Shown here piece by piece: positions 24,488 through 33,210 of a stretch of DNA of 44,774 nucleotides. The DNA comes from Anaerosolibacter carboniphilus. Lineage in GTDB: Bacteria; Bacillota; Clostridia; Peptostreptococcales; Thermotaleaceae. The stretch is from contig NZ_JACHEN010000040.1 of NCBI RefSeq assembly GCF_014205875.1, positions 1 to 44,774 on the forward strand, read 5' to 3'. The first letter of the stretch is position 1; every line of letters starts with the position of its first letter. The notes under the pieces were generated by a model. It saw only the letters and a list, made by a program, of their open reading frames with translations, was not told the origin of the DNA and searched no databases. A program made the position numbers and the translations under genes.

Positions 24488-26101
24488 ATGAAATTAAACA
24501 TTAGGAATTTAATTGATGCAAAGGCTTGGGAAAATGCAGGATTTAAACTACCTGAATTTGATATTGAGCAAGTGAAAGCCAATACGAAAGCAAACCCTAC
24601 TTGGATTCATTTTGGTGCTGGGAATATTTTTAGAGCGTTTACAGCCAATGTTCAGCAAAACATTTTAAATAAGGGTAAGAGTGATAAGGGGATCATTGTA
24701 GCAGAAGGATTTGATTATGAAATCATAGAAAAAATGAATAAGCCCCATGACAACCTAAGTGTGCTTGTTACCCTAAAGGCTGATGGCAGCATAGAAAAAA
24801 CTGTGATTGCCAGCATTGTAGAATCCTTGGTTGTAGATCCACAGAATAAAGAAAACTGGAATAGGCTAAAAGAAATTTTTGTCAATCCAAGTCTGCAAAT
24901 GGTAAGTTTCACAATCACAGAAAAGGGATACAGCTTAAATGATGCCAAGGGAGAATATTTCCCTGCGGTAGTGGAAGACTTTAATAATGGCTCCCAAAGT
25001 CCAGTAAGCTATATCGGTAAACTAGCTTCTCTTTTATATGAAAGATACCTCAATGGAAAAACACCACTCGCACTAGTAAGTATGGATAATATGTCTCACA
25101 ATGGAACAAAGCTTTTCCATGCTGTAAATACCTTTGCCCAAAAGTGGGTAGAGAATGGACTCGTAGATGGAGGCTTTGAAGCATATATTAGTGATCCTAA
25201 ATCTGTGGCTTTCCCATGGAGTATGATTGATAAGATTACACCACGACCAGATCCAAGTGTAAGAAAGATGTTGAAAGATGTTGGTTTTGAAGATGTAGAG
25301 GATGTTGTTACATCAAAAAATACCTATGTGGCGCCTTTCGTAAATGCAGAAGAATCGGAGTATTTGGTTATACAGGACCTATTTCCGAATGGAAGGCCTA
25401 ATCTTGAAGAAGGTGGAGTTATCTTTACAGATAGGGAAACCGTAGATAAAGTGGAAAAAATGAAGGTTTGTACTTGCCTTAATCCCCTTCATACAGCCCT
25501 TGCCATATACGGCTGTTTGCTCGGATATACTTTAATTTCGAAGGAAATGGAAGATCCTGAATTGAAGTCTCTTGTAGAGAAGATTGGTTATGTAGAAGGT
25601 TTGCCTGTGGTGGTAGACCCAGGAATTATTGATCCGAAGAAGTTTATTGATGAAGTACTTCAAGTAAGGATTCCAAATCCATTTATGCCTGACACACCCC
25701 AGAGAATTGCGACAGATACTTCGCAGAAACTAGGAATTCGTTTTGGAGAAACCATAAAAGCTTATATAGCAAGAGAAGACTTAAATGTTACAGATCTGAA
25801 GCTTATTTCCCTTGTTCTAGCTGGATGGTGCAGATACTTAATGGGTATTGATGACAATGGAAATAAAATGGAACTGAGCGCAGATCCCCTTTTGGCAGAA
25901 GTAACACCTTACGTAGCGTCTATTTCCCTTGGAGATCAAGGCCCATTCCATGAACAACTTAGACCTATCTTATCCAATGCTACTATTTTTGGTATAAACC
26001 TATATGACGTAGGATTAGGCGAAATTATAGAAAACTACTTTGAAGAGTTGGTCGCATCGAAGGGTGCGATTAGAAAAACATTAAAAAGGTATGTTTACTA
26101 A
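24488..26101 (+). CDS. uxuB: Fructuronate reductase-type mannitol dehydrogenase family protein
   Basis: Polyol-specific long-chain dehydrogenase of 537 residues, presumed to reduce D-fructuronate to D-mannonate for the adjacent UxuA. The open frame extends to 24443, but AAGAGGTGG precedes ATG 24488. Markers: WIHFGAGNIFRAFTANVQ near 37 (nucleotide-binding start), FTITEKGYSLND near 139, SMDNMSHNGTKLFHAV near 202, AFPWSMIDKITPRPDPSVRK near 241, and KVCTCLNPLHTALAIYGCLL near 335 with the catalytic-region NPLHT. It is about 50 residues longer than E. coli UxuB, so the exact substrate is inferred from position. A relic of a second copy lies at 8419-8552. Confidence 0.85.
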   Translation: MKLNIRNLIDAKAWENAGFKLPEFDIEQVKANTKANPTWIHFGAGNIFRAFTANVQQNILNKGKSDKGIIVAEGFDYEIIEKMNKPHDNLSVLVTLKADGSIEKTVIASIVESLVVDPQNKENWNRLKEIFVNPSLQMVSFTITEKGYSLNDAKGEYFPAVVEDFNNGSQSPVSYIGKLASLLYERYLNGKTPLALVSMDNMSHNGTKLFHAVNTFAQKWVENGLVDGGFEAYISDPKSVAFPWSMIDKITPRPDPSVRKMLKDVGFEDVEDVVTSKNTYVAPFVNAEESEYLVIQDLFPNGRPNLEEGGVIFTDRETVDKVEKMKVCTCLNPLHTALAIYGCLLGYTLISKEMEDPELKSLVEKIGYVEGLPVVVDPGIIDPKKFIDEVLQVRIPNPFMPDTPQRIATDTSQKLGIRFGETIKAYIAREDLNVTDLKLISLVLAGWCRYLMGIDDNGNKMELSADPLLAEVTPYVASISLGDQGPFHEQLRPILSNATIFGINLYDVGLGEIIENYFEELVASKGAIRKTLKRYVY

Positions 26102-26205
26102 ATAGTATAGTTATCTGGCTTATAAATATAATGATAGAATGAATTACCAGTAAATGACACAAGACAAACTGTAGAGAAGGTTAAGGAAATTCTTAAATCA
26201 TTAAA

Positions 26206-26246
26206 AGTTAAACCCGCCCTGTAAAATTGATAGGACGGGTTTAACT
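26206..26246. terminator. Bidirectional terminator between uxuB and the IlvD/EDD gene
   Basis: AGTTAAACCCGCCCT pairs with AGGACGGGTTTAACT with one mismatch (15-base arms). T/A-rich flanks are present on both sides. It separates convergent transcripts. Confidence 0.75.
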
Positions 26247-26314
26247 GTATTATAAATCAGATGGAGAGAAAAATATAAGTATCTTAATCATAAGGCACCA
26301 GGAGAGGGTGTCTT

Positions 26315-27991
26315 TTAACGTACAGGAATAATGGCTCCCTTAGCTGCGGAATTTACAAGTTTACCGTAGGAAAAAAGGTACCCTTTGAATTTTGTGTTGG
26401 TATAACAATTTACATCTTTACATCTTTCAGAGAAATCTTCTGATTCCACCTCTATGGTTCCTTGATTTACATCGATAGCGATAATGTCTCCATTTCTTAC
26501 AGCACCAATGGGCCCGCCTTCTGCAGCTTCTGGGGAAATATGTCCAACAAAGCAGCCATTATTTGATCCGGAAAAACGACCATCTGTAATTACACAAACT
26601 TTGCTCCCTAGATTCATGCCAACCAGCAGTTTCATGGCTTTATACATCTCTGGCATACCAGGACCGCCCTTAGGTCCTTCATTTCTTATGACTAGGACAT
26701 CACCTGGTTTAATCATACCGGAAGTAATACCCTGTAGTGCATCTTGTTCACTTTCAAATACAACGGCAGGTCCCCTAAATGTGTGGGCTTCCTTTGGAAT
26801 TGCAGAAGGCTTGGTTACAGCTCCTTCAGGGGAGAGATTTCCTGTTAGCACTGCTATCCCACCATTTTTGTTTGAAGGATTGGTCAAGTCTCTTATGACG
26901 TCTGTATTTTTTACACGTACCTTGCTGCTATTTTCCCCTACGGTTCTTCCGGTTAAAGTAATGGCGTCTAAAGCCAATGATTTTTCTAGCACCTTCATCA
27001 CTGCCGGTATACCTCCAGCTTCATGCAAGTCAAGGAGGGTATAGGGACCCCCAGGGATTAAAGGCGTAATATGAGGAACTTCTTTACTGATTCTGCCGAA
27101 ATCTTCAAGGGTTAAATCAATCTCTGCTTCATAAGCAATGGCCAATATATGAAGTACAGCATTGGTAGAACCTCCGATGGCAGAGTTTACTTTAATAGCG
27201 TTTTCTAGAGAATCTCGAGTGATGATCTTCCGTGCGGTTAAATTATTCTGGACCAATGACATGATAGCCTTCCCACTTTCATATGCGACTGCCATGCGGG
27301 CACTGTATACTGCTGGAATGGTAGAACTGCCAGGCAAAGTCATTCCCAAGGCTTCTGATAGACAGCCCATGGTATTGGCAGTTCCTAACATAGCACAAGA
27401 ACCGATGGTAGGTACAGCATGGTCTTCTAGCCATAAATAATCCTCTTCATTCATTTTACCTGACTGCAAAGAGCCTAAAGATTGTTGAATGATGGAGTGA
27501 TCAACATATTCTCCTCCGTAGGGATTATTGGTCTTGAGTTTGCCAGGCAGGGTAGGGCCGCCATTTACTAAGATAGCTGGAATGTCTAGTCGAGCAGCCG
27601 CCATTAACATGCCTGGAATAATTTTATCACAGGAACCCAGTAATACCATGCCATCCAAGCGATGGGCCTGGATCATCATTTCAATGTCATTTGCAATTAA
27701 TTCCCGGGTTGGAAGAACAAATCGCATACCGTCATGACCCATTGCCATGCCATCACAGGCCCCAATGGTTCCAAATTCTACAGGTGTACCTCCAGCAGCT
27801 CGAATTCCTTCTCTTACATGCTGGGCCAAACTTCTTAAATTGAAATGACCGGGACATATGGTACTAAATGAATTCACCACTGCAATGATTGGTTTCGATA
27901 AATCATCATCTGTATATCCACTAGACTTATACAAAGCTCGAACATTGGACCACTCAGGTTGTTTAAGTATATCTTTACTTCTCCAATACAT
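26315..27991 (-). CDS. IlvD/EDD-family dehydratase 1, probable sugar-acid dehydratase
   Basis: Iron-sulfur dehydratase of 558 residues. The frame opens at TTG 28012, but ATG 27991 with AGGGGAGATG upstream is the better start. All three cluster-type cysteines are present: Cys46 (ICPGHFNL), Cys121 (GSCDKIIPG) and Cys199 (GSCAMLGTANTM). Cys79 (GACDGMAMGHDGM) and the catalytic-serine motif ITDGRFSGSN are also seen. True IlvD (branched-chain amino acid synthesis) is the same length, but this gene is divergent from a GntR regulator, shares operator repeats with it, and sits in a sugar-acid locus, so an aldonate substrate is more likely. No other ilv genes are nearby. Confidence 0.8.
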   Translation of the reverse strand: MYWRSKDILKQPEWSNVRALYKSSGYTDDDLSKPIIAVVNSFSTICPGHFNLRSLAQHVREGIRAAGGTPVEFGTIGACDGMAMGHDGMRFVLPTRELIANDIEMMIQAHRLDGMVLLGSCDKIIPGMLMAAARLDIPAILVNGGPTLPGKLKTNNPYGGEYVDHSIIQQSLGSLQSGKMNEEDYLWLEDHAVPTIGSCAMLGTANTMGCLSEALGMTLPGSSTIPAVYSARMAVAYESGKAIMSLVQNNLTARKIITRDSLENAIKVNSAIGGSTNAVLHILAIAYEAEIDLTLEDFGRISKEVPHITPLIPGGPYTLLDLHEAGGIPAVMKVLEKSLALDAITLTGRTVGENSSKVRVKNTDVIRDLTNPSNKNGGIAVLTGNLSPEGAVTKPSAIPKEAHTFRGPAVVFESEQDALQGITSGMIKPGDVLVIRNEGPKGGPGMPEMYKAMKLLVGMNLGSKVCVITDGRFSGSNNGCFVGHISPEAAEGGPIGAVRNGDIIAIDVNQGTIEVESEDFSERCKDVNCYTNTKFKGYLFSYGKLVNSAAKGAIIPVR

Positions 27992-28049
27992 GGCAATTAC
28001 ATCTCCCCTCAAATGATTGTTCAGTCTATATATAAATTACTGAAATGTG

Positions 28050-28101
28050 TTGTCATACAACTAATTATTTTCAATATAGCATAGGTGAGGTTGTAATACA
28101 A
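28050..28101. promoter_or_regulatory. Operator pair in the divergent ilvD-type/gntR spacer
   Basis: TTGTCATACAA (28050-28060) and TTGTAATACAA (28091-28101) are near-palindromic TTGTNATACAA sites, 41 bases apart. The first overlaps a plausible minus-strand promoter for the dehydratase gene. A third copy lies at 28250. Confidence 0.65.
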
Positions 28102-28204
28102 GTTAAACTACAGAATATTATAACAATAATGGTTTGGATAGAGAAAACACAGAATAAATCGAAAAAATACTGGAAAAAGCAAAGAATTTTTTGAAGATTA
28201 TGGA

Positions 28205-28260
28205 TTGACAGTTTAAAAACCGTAATATAAAATAAAAACAAGTCATAAGTTGTAATACAA
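28205..28260 (+). promoter_or_regulatory. Promoter and operator of the third gntR gene
   Basis: TTGACA (28205-28210), 17 bases, TAAAAT (28228-28233) is near consensus. TTGTAATACAA (28250-28260) lies just past the expected transcription start, fitting autorepression by the encoded GntR protein. Confidence 0.75.
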
Positions 28261-28273
28261 GTTGGAGGGAATT

Positions 28274-28990
28274 ATGGAGAATAGAAAATTAAATACCAGT
28301 GATATTGTATATAAAGCCATAGAGGAAAAGATTCTCAAACAGGAATGGACACAAGGGATGAAAATAGCGTCTGAAAATCAACTAGCTCAAGATTTAGGGG
28401 TTAGCAGGATTTCTGTAAGGGAAGCGATAGAAAAAATGGTAGCATTAAATGTTCTCACAAAAAGACAGGGGGAAGGAACCTTTGTAAATGAACTTTCTCC
28501 ATCCATCTATCTGAATAACCTAATCCCCATGATACTTCTTGAGAAGGATAATCTAATCGATATTCTGGAATTCAGAATATTGATGGAGGTAGACAGTGCA
28601 AGACTATGTGCTGAGAAGTGTGATGATGATACGATTGAGTTTTTAGAAGAATGCTATGAAGAAATGTGCAATAGCAAGGATGAACCCTTAAACTTCACCT
28701 ATGCAGATTATAATTTTCATATGGGTATTGCAAGAGGAACAGGGAACTCGTTGATTATAAAAGTGAACAGTATCTTAACGGACTTATGGAAGTTTCATCA
28801 GCAAGAGCTAAATCGATATCTTGGACCCGATGGAGGATTACATGGACATAAGAAAATTTTAGATGCAATCAAAGAGAGGGATTCAGAATTAGCAGCTCTT
28901 TTTATGAGGAGACATATAGAAAGAACCCTCACTGAGATCAGGAGTATTAAGGCTGTTGAAAAAGATTCACCAACGGATGGGAATCGGTAA
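28274..28990 (+). CDS. GntR-family transcriptional regulator, FadR/FCD subfamily
   Basis: DNA-binding regulator of 238 residues. The frame opens at TTG 28262, but GGAGGG at 28264-28269 serves ATG 28274. The winged helix (about 8-75) has ASENQLAQDLGVSRISVREA and TKRQGEGTFVNE. The FCD domain follows, with YADYNFHMGIA and GHKKILDAIKERD carrying the metal-site Asp and His pattern. It is divergent from the IlvD/EDD dehydratase 1 and heads gldA-like, TRAP-2 and dehydratase 2. TTGTNATACAA sites flank it, making it the likely local regulator for an aldonate. Confidence 0.9.
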   Translation: MENRKLNTSDIVYKAIEEKILKQEWTQGMKIASENQLAQDLGVSRISVREAIEKMVALNVLTKRQGEGTFVNELSPSIYLNNLIPMILLEKDNLIDILEFRILMEVDSARLCAEKCDDDTIEFLEECYEEMCNSKDEPLNFTYADYNFHMGIARGTGNSLIIKVNSILTDLWKFHQQELNRYLGPDGGLHGHKKILDAIKERDSELAALFMRRHIERTLTEIRSIKAVEKDSPTDGNR

Positions 28991-29005
28991 AAGGGTGGGG
29001 ACGAT

Positions 29006-30085
29006 ATGAATAAGATAATGGTTAAATTTCCGAATTATACGATAGGGGAAAACGTTTTGAAAGACCTTGGAAATACGGTAAAAAAGTACGGCCAAAGGGT
29101 TCTGATTGTAGGTGGAAGAAAGGCTTTAGAAATGACACAAAGAGAAATCGAGATCACACTTCAAGAGAATCGGATAGATATCATTGATTTTCATTGGTAT
29201 GGAGGAGAGTGTACAAAGAAAAATATAGATATGGCGGCGGAAAAGGCCCAGCAAACAGCAGCAGATATTATTATAGGTGTTGGGGGAGGGAAGGCTATTG
29301 ATACTGCCAAAGGTGCAGCTCAGAGAGTCGGGTTACCTGTGATAACAATCCCTACCATCGCAGCAACATGTGCAGCCACTACAGCGCTTTCTATTGTATA
29401 TACTGAACAAGGCAGTTTCGATTTCCTTTTTCATTTATCTGAACCGCCTGTACATATCTTTATGGATAGCCATGTAATTGCCAATGCACCCACAAAATAT
29501 CTATGGGCAGGCATTGGAGATACCATTGCTAAATACTACGAGGTTGGTGTCACCACAAGAGGAAAAAAGCTTTGTCACAGCGCTTCCATGGCGAAAGAAT
29601 TGAGCAGTATGTGTGCATTTCCTCTTATCGAATATGGGGTGAAAGCCTTGTCGGACAGCGAAAATAAAGTATCCTCTTTTGAATTGGAGCAAATCATTTT
29701 AAACAATATCATTAGTACTGGAATCGTGGCCATGCTAGTGGGCGATGAAAACAATGGGGCTGCAGCCCACGGATTATTCTATGGACTTACGTTACTAGAA
29801 GAAATAGAGAAGCATCATCTTCATGGAGAAGTGGTAGGCTACGGTGTGTTGGTGCTTCTTGTGATGGATGAACAGAAAGAAGAGTTTGAAAGACTATATC
29901 CTTTTTATAAACAGGCTAAGTTGCCAACATGCTTAAGTGATATAGATGTAAAGGATGACAGAATGTATCTGGAATCTGTGCTAGAGAAGGCAGTGAATGC
30001 GCCAGATATGCTGAAGATGCCATATAAGGTGACAAAAGATATGTTATTCAATGCGATTCAGGATTTAGAAAAGTTGAATAAATAA
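29006..30085 (+). CDS. Iron-containing alcohol dehydrogenase, glycerol/hydroxycarboxylate dehydrogenase type
   Basis: NAD(P)-dependent group III alcohol dehydrogenase of 359 residues. Visible: IIGVGGGKAIDTAKGAA near 90 (nucleotide-binding), TIPTIAATCAATTALSIVYT near 115, the metal-binding Asp in WAGIGDTIAKYYE near 170, and the metal His pair in GAAAHGLFYG and HHLHGEVVGYG near 251-275. It resembles GldA and E. coli YbdH (hydroxycarboxylate dehydrogenase). Placement in an aldonate operon suggests oxidation of a sugar acid or reduction of a keto acid rather than glycerol. Ribosome site GGGTGGGGACG. It follows gntR by 15 bases. Confidence 0.82.
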   Translation: MNKIMVKFPNYTIGENVLKDLGNTVKKYGQRVLIVGGRKALEMTQREIEITLQENRIDIIDFHWYGGECTKKNIDMAAEKAQQTAADIIIGVGGGKAIDTAKGAAQRVGLPVITIPTIAATCAATTALSIVYTEQGSFDFLFHLSEPPVHIFMDSHVIANAPTKYLWAGIGDTIAKYYEVGVTTRGKKLCHSASMAKELSSMCAFPLIEYGVKALSDSENKVSSFELEQIILNNIISTGIVAMLVGDENNGAAAHGLFYGLTLLEEIEKHHLHGEVVGYGVLVLLVMDEQKEEFERLYPFYKQAKLPTCLSDIDVKDDRMYLESVLEKAVNAPDMLKMPYKVTKDMLFNAIQDLEKLNK

Positions 30086-30212
30086 AAAGATTTTAAATAG
30101 GGTAGTCTACAACAATTCTTAAACTTTGAAGTGCGAATTAAAGTGAAGTCTAGAGAATTCAATGTAGATATCCAGTTTAAATATAAAAACATGAGAAATG
30201 GGAGGGGTTTTA

Positions 30213-31253
30213 GTGAAAAGAAGTTTAGCGATTTTATTAACACTAATGTTAGTTGTAGGTCTTTTTGCGGGATGTACGCCTAAGCAGCAAACGACTACAG
30301 AAGGTGGAAACACACCAGCAGAAACCAAACCAGTTGAGAAGAGAGTTATGAGAATTGGTATTGGTCTAAATGAAGACCATCCACAGTTTAAAGGCTTAGA
30401 GAAGTTTAAAGAAGAGTTAAACAAGAAAGTAGATACAATAGATGTACAATTATTCGCAAATAGTGCATTGGGTGATGACCGAGCTATGATGGAAGGGTTA
30501 CAATTAGGAACACAAGAAGGTACATGTCCATCGACGGCTCCAATTGGAAACTTCGTAGAAGAATTCAAAGTATTTGACTTCCCATACTTATTCCCTGATG
30601 AAGCATCTGCTGATAAGGTACTAGATGGTGAGATTGGTCAAGAGTTATTAGACTCTTTATCTGCTAAAGGAATGAAAGGATTAGTTTATTGGGAAAACGG
30701 ATTTAGAAACCTAACAAATAGACAAGTAGAAGTAAGAAAGCCTGAAGATATGAAAGGCTTAAAAGTTAGAACAATGGAAAACCCAATCCATTTAGCAGCG
30801 TTTAGAGCATTTGGAGCAAATCCGACACCAATGGCTTTTGGAGAACTATTTACAGCGCTACAACAAAAAACAGTAGATGGGCAAGAAAACCCAATTGCTA
30901 CTATCTACTACAACAAATTCTATGAAGTACAAGGATATACAACGTTAACAAAGCACTTATATTCTCCATTCGTATTCATGATCAGCCAGAAGTTCTGGGA
31001 TGAATCTACACCAGAAGAGCAAGAAGCGATCATGGAAGCAGCGAAGATTGCAAGAGACCATGAAAGACAGTTAAATAGAGAAGCAAACGAGACATTATCA
31101 AAAGAGCTAGAAGCAAATGGTATGAAGGTAATCGAATTGACTCCAGAAGAGCAGCAAGCTTTCCAAACAAAGGCCCAAGCCATCTATGGAGAATTTGCAC
31201 AAGGAAAGATTGCTGAATACTTAGACAGAGTACAAAAAGAATTGGCAAAATAG
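30213..31253 (+). CDS. dctP: TRAP transporter substrate-binding protein (DctP family), system 2
   Basis: Extracytoplasmic lipoprotein receptor. An ATG at 30198 opens the frame, but GGGAGGGG then points to GTG 30213, giving 346 residues starting at KRSLAILLTLMLVVG with lipobox FAGC. Family blocks: FANSALGDDRAMMEGLQLGT, the ligand arginine in MKGLKVRTMENPIHLAAFRA, and FGELFTALQQKTVDGQENPI. Between a dehydrogenase and an IlvD/EDD dehydratase, so an aldonate or uronate ligand is likely. A perfect palindrome follows it. Confidence 0.92.
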   Translation: MKRSLAILLTLMLVVGLFAGCTPKQQTTTEGGNTPAETKPVEKRVMRIGIGLNEDHPQFKGLEKFKEELNKKVDTIDVQLFANSALGDDRAMMEGLQLGTQEGTCPSTAPIGNFVEEFKVFDFPYLFPDEASADKVLDGEIGQELLDSLSAKGMKGLVYWENGFRNLTNRQVEVRKPEDMKGLKVRTMENPIHLAAFRAFGANPTPMAFGELFTALQQKTVDGQENPIATIYYNKFYEVQGYTTLTKHLYSPFVFMISQKFWDESTPEEQEAIMEAAKIARDHERQLNREANETLSKELEANGMKVIELTPEEQQAFQTKAQAIYGEFAQGKIAEYLDRVQKELAK

Positions 31254-31275
31254 CAGCTCTATCGATAGATGAAGA

Positions 31276-31309
31276 AAAGGGTTGAATATAATATTATATT
31301 CAACCCTTT
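31276..31309 (+). promoter_or_regulatory. 34-bp perfect palindrome between dctP-2 and dctQ-2
   Basis: AAAGGGTTGAATATAAT is followed by its exact reverse complement ATTATATTCAACCCTTT. A C and then AT-rich DNA follow. In the 115-base spacer it may act as a partial terminator or mRNA-protecting hairpin, giving more binding protein than permease. Confidence 0.7.
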
Positions 31310-31368
31310 CATATAAGTATTGATAGTTGGAATATTATGCTATAAGACCATTTGTGAGGAGTGATAAA

Positions 31369-31857
31369 ATGAATCTATTAAAACGTATAGAGGATAAATT
31401 TGAAGAATATCTTGCAGCTATACTCCTTTCCTTTATGACGATTTTTATATTTTTTCAGGTTTTATCGAGGTTTGTTTTTGATATGCCATTGGCATGGTCG
31501 GAGGAGGCGGCAAGATTTATATTTGTTTGGACGATCTATATTTCAGCAGCACTTGCGGTGAAAAAGAGGGAACATATAAGCGTAGAAGTAGGAATTATGT
31601 TTTTAAAGGGAAAGGCGAAAAAAGCTGCCCACATATTTGCAGACTTGATTTTTCTTGCATTTACATTCTTCTTACTTAAGGATGGGATCTATTTGGTGCA
31701 GCATCTAGGTTCCAATAGACAGTTATCGCCAGCAATAGGATTACCAATGAATGTGGTATATATGATTATTCCATTGGGTTATGGATTGATGATGGTTAGA
31801 TTAATTCAGAGAATCGTCATAGATGTAAAACGTATTAATGATTCGGATGGGGAATAA
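31369..31857 (+). CDS. dctQ: TRAP transporter small membrane subunit (DctQ family), system 2
   Basis: Four-helix membrane subunit. The frame extends upstream to 31327, but GAGGAGTGATAAA supports ATG 31369 (162 residues, MNLLKRIEDKFEEYLAAILL). Motifs DMPLAWSEEAARFIFVWTIY and AALAVKKREHISVEV are the typical DctQ W-S-E-E and R/K-E-H patterns. It ends 34 bases before dctM-2. Confidence 0.92.
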   Translation: MNLLKRIEDKFEEYLAAILLSFMTIFIFFQVLSRFVFDMPLAWSEEAARFIFVWTIYISAALAVKKREHISVEVGIMFLKGKAKKAAHIFADLIFLAFTFFLLKDGIYLVQHLGSNRQLSPAIGLPMNVVYMIIPLGYGLMMVRLIQRIVIDVKRINDSDGE

Positions 31858-31891
31858 GACAGCTTAGAAGTATAGGAAATGGGGTGAAACA

Positions 31892-33172
31892 ATGTCAATA
31901 TCACTAGTGTTATTTGGAAGTTTAACGGTTTTTCTTTTATTAGGGGTGCCAATAGCAATATCCATCGGTTTTGCATCATTATTGGGACTCGTATTTAGTA
32001 ATATGCCAACTGTATATTTGGCCCAGGGATCTTTCGTAGCGGTAGACTCGTTCCCTTTGATGGCCGTTCCTTTTTTCATACTGGCCGGAAATTTGATGGA
32101 AACAGGAGGTTTATCAAAAAGGTTGGTAAGGGTTGCTAATATAATGATGGGTTCTTTCACAGGTGGTTTATCGACAGTTACAATTATAGCATGTGCTTTC
32201 TTTGCAGCAATTTCTGGCTCTGGTCCTGCTACCGTTGCAGCCATTGGTTCCATCATGATTCCTGCGATGATTAAGAAGGGTTACAGCAAGGATTTTGCAT
32301 CAGCTGTGGCTGCATCCGGTGGGGCATTAGGAATTTTGATTCCACCGAGTATCGTCATGGTTGTTTATGGTGTTGTGGGAAGTGTTTCTATTGGAGATTT
32401 ATTTATAGCTGGGATATTACCTGGTATGGTAATTTCAGCAGTATTGATTGCAGTGGGCTATATAATTGCTAAAAAGAATGGGTATAGTGGTTCTGGGGAG
32501 AAATTCACATTTGGAGAATTTGCTTCTGCGGTAAAGGATGCAGTTTGGGCTTTACTCGCCCCGGTAATCATATTAGGCGGCATTTATGGGGGAATCTTTA
32601 CACCGACAGAGGCAGCAGTTGTGGCCGTTGTGTATGGTTTTGTCGTGGGTGCGTTCATCTACAAAGAATTAAAATTTGATCAGATTTACAATTCACTCTA
32701 TAAAACGGCTATTACAGTGGGTTCGGTAATGATTATTATAGGGGTTGCTACAACTTTTGGTCGATTGATGACAATGTACCAAATACCTCATAAAATGGCA
32801 ATGTACTTATCCAGTGTATCCCAAAATAAATTTGTGATTTTGATGCTTATCAATTTGTTCTTACTATTTATAGGAATGTTTATGGAGACGTTGGCGACGG
32901 TGATTATCCTAACACCTTTATTGTTGCCTGTGGTTACAAATTTAGGAGTAGATCCGATCCATTTCGGTATACTATTGGTTGTTAACTCTGAAATAGGGTT
33001 CTTAACACCTCCTCTTGGAGTAAACCTTTTTGTTGCTTCCAATATTTCTAAGATTTCTATAGAGAAGATTACAAGGGCTATTTTTCCGTTTATTCTAGCT
33101 TTATTTGCAGCAGTGACTTTGCTGACATTCATACCAGAAATTTCAACTTTTTTGCCAAAACTGTTGAAGTAG
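31892..33172 (+). CDS. dctM: TRAP transporter large membrane subunit (DctM family), system 2
   Basis: Transport subunit of 426 residues with about 12 spans. DctM blocks: MAVPFFILAGNLMETGG near 53, CAFFAAISGSGPATVAAIG near 100, GILIPPSIVMVVYGVVG near 147 and SEIGFLTPPLGVNLFVASN near 366. Ribosome site TGGGGTGAAACA. Followed after 38 bases by IlvD/EDD dehydratase 2 on the same strand. Confidence 0.94.
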   Translation: MSISLVLFGSLTVFLLLGVPIAISIGFASLLGLVFSNMPTVYLAQGSFVAVDSFPLMAVPFFILAGNLMETGGLSKRLVRVANIMMGSFTGGLSTVTIIACAFFAAISGSGPATVAAIGSIMIPAMIKKGYSKDFASAVAASGGALGILIPPSIVMVVYGVVGSVSIGDLFIAGILPGMVISAVLIAVGYIIAKKNGYSGSGEKFTFGEFASAVKDAVWALLAPVIILGGIYGGIFTPTEAAVVAVVYGFVVGAFIYKELKFDQIYNSLYKTAITVGSVMIIIGVATTFGRLMTMYQIPHKMAMYLSSVSQNKFVILMLINLFLLFIGMFMETLATVIILTPLLLPVVTNLGVDPIHFGILLVVNSEIGFLTPPLGVNLFVASNISKISIEKITRAIFPFILALFAAVTLLTFIPEISTFLPKLLK

Positions 33173-33210
33173 AAATGTAGATTTTGGTTAAATAGGTAGG
33201 AGGACTTCAT

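Noticed and set aside
26138..26224. Short frame ending LPVNDTRQTVEKVKEILKSL... before the uxuB/dehydratase terminator
   Set aside because: It follows a stop codon, has no start or ribosome site, and its end overlaps the terminator stem.
26315..28012. Biosynthetic dihydroxy-acid dehydratase (ilvD) for dehydratase 1
   Set aside because: Length fits, but no ilv or leu genes are near, the gene shares operator sites with a catabolic GntR regulator, and it lies among sugar-acid genes. Not fully excluded.
29055..29068. cre-like GGAAAACGTTTTGA
   Set aside because: It lies within the coding sequence of the iron-containing dehydrogenase at conserved-looking codons and matches the consensus less well than the two intergenic sites.
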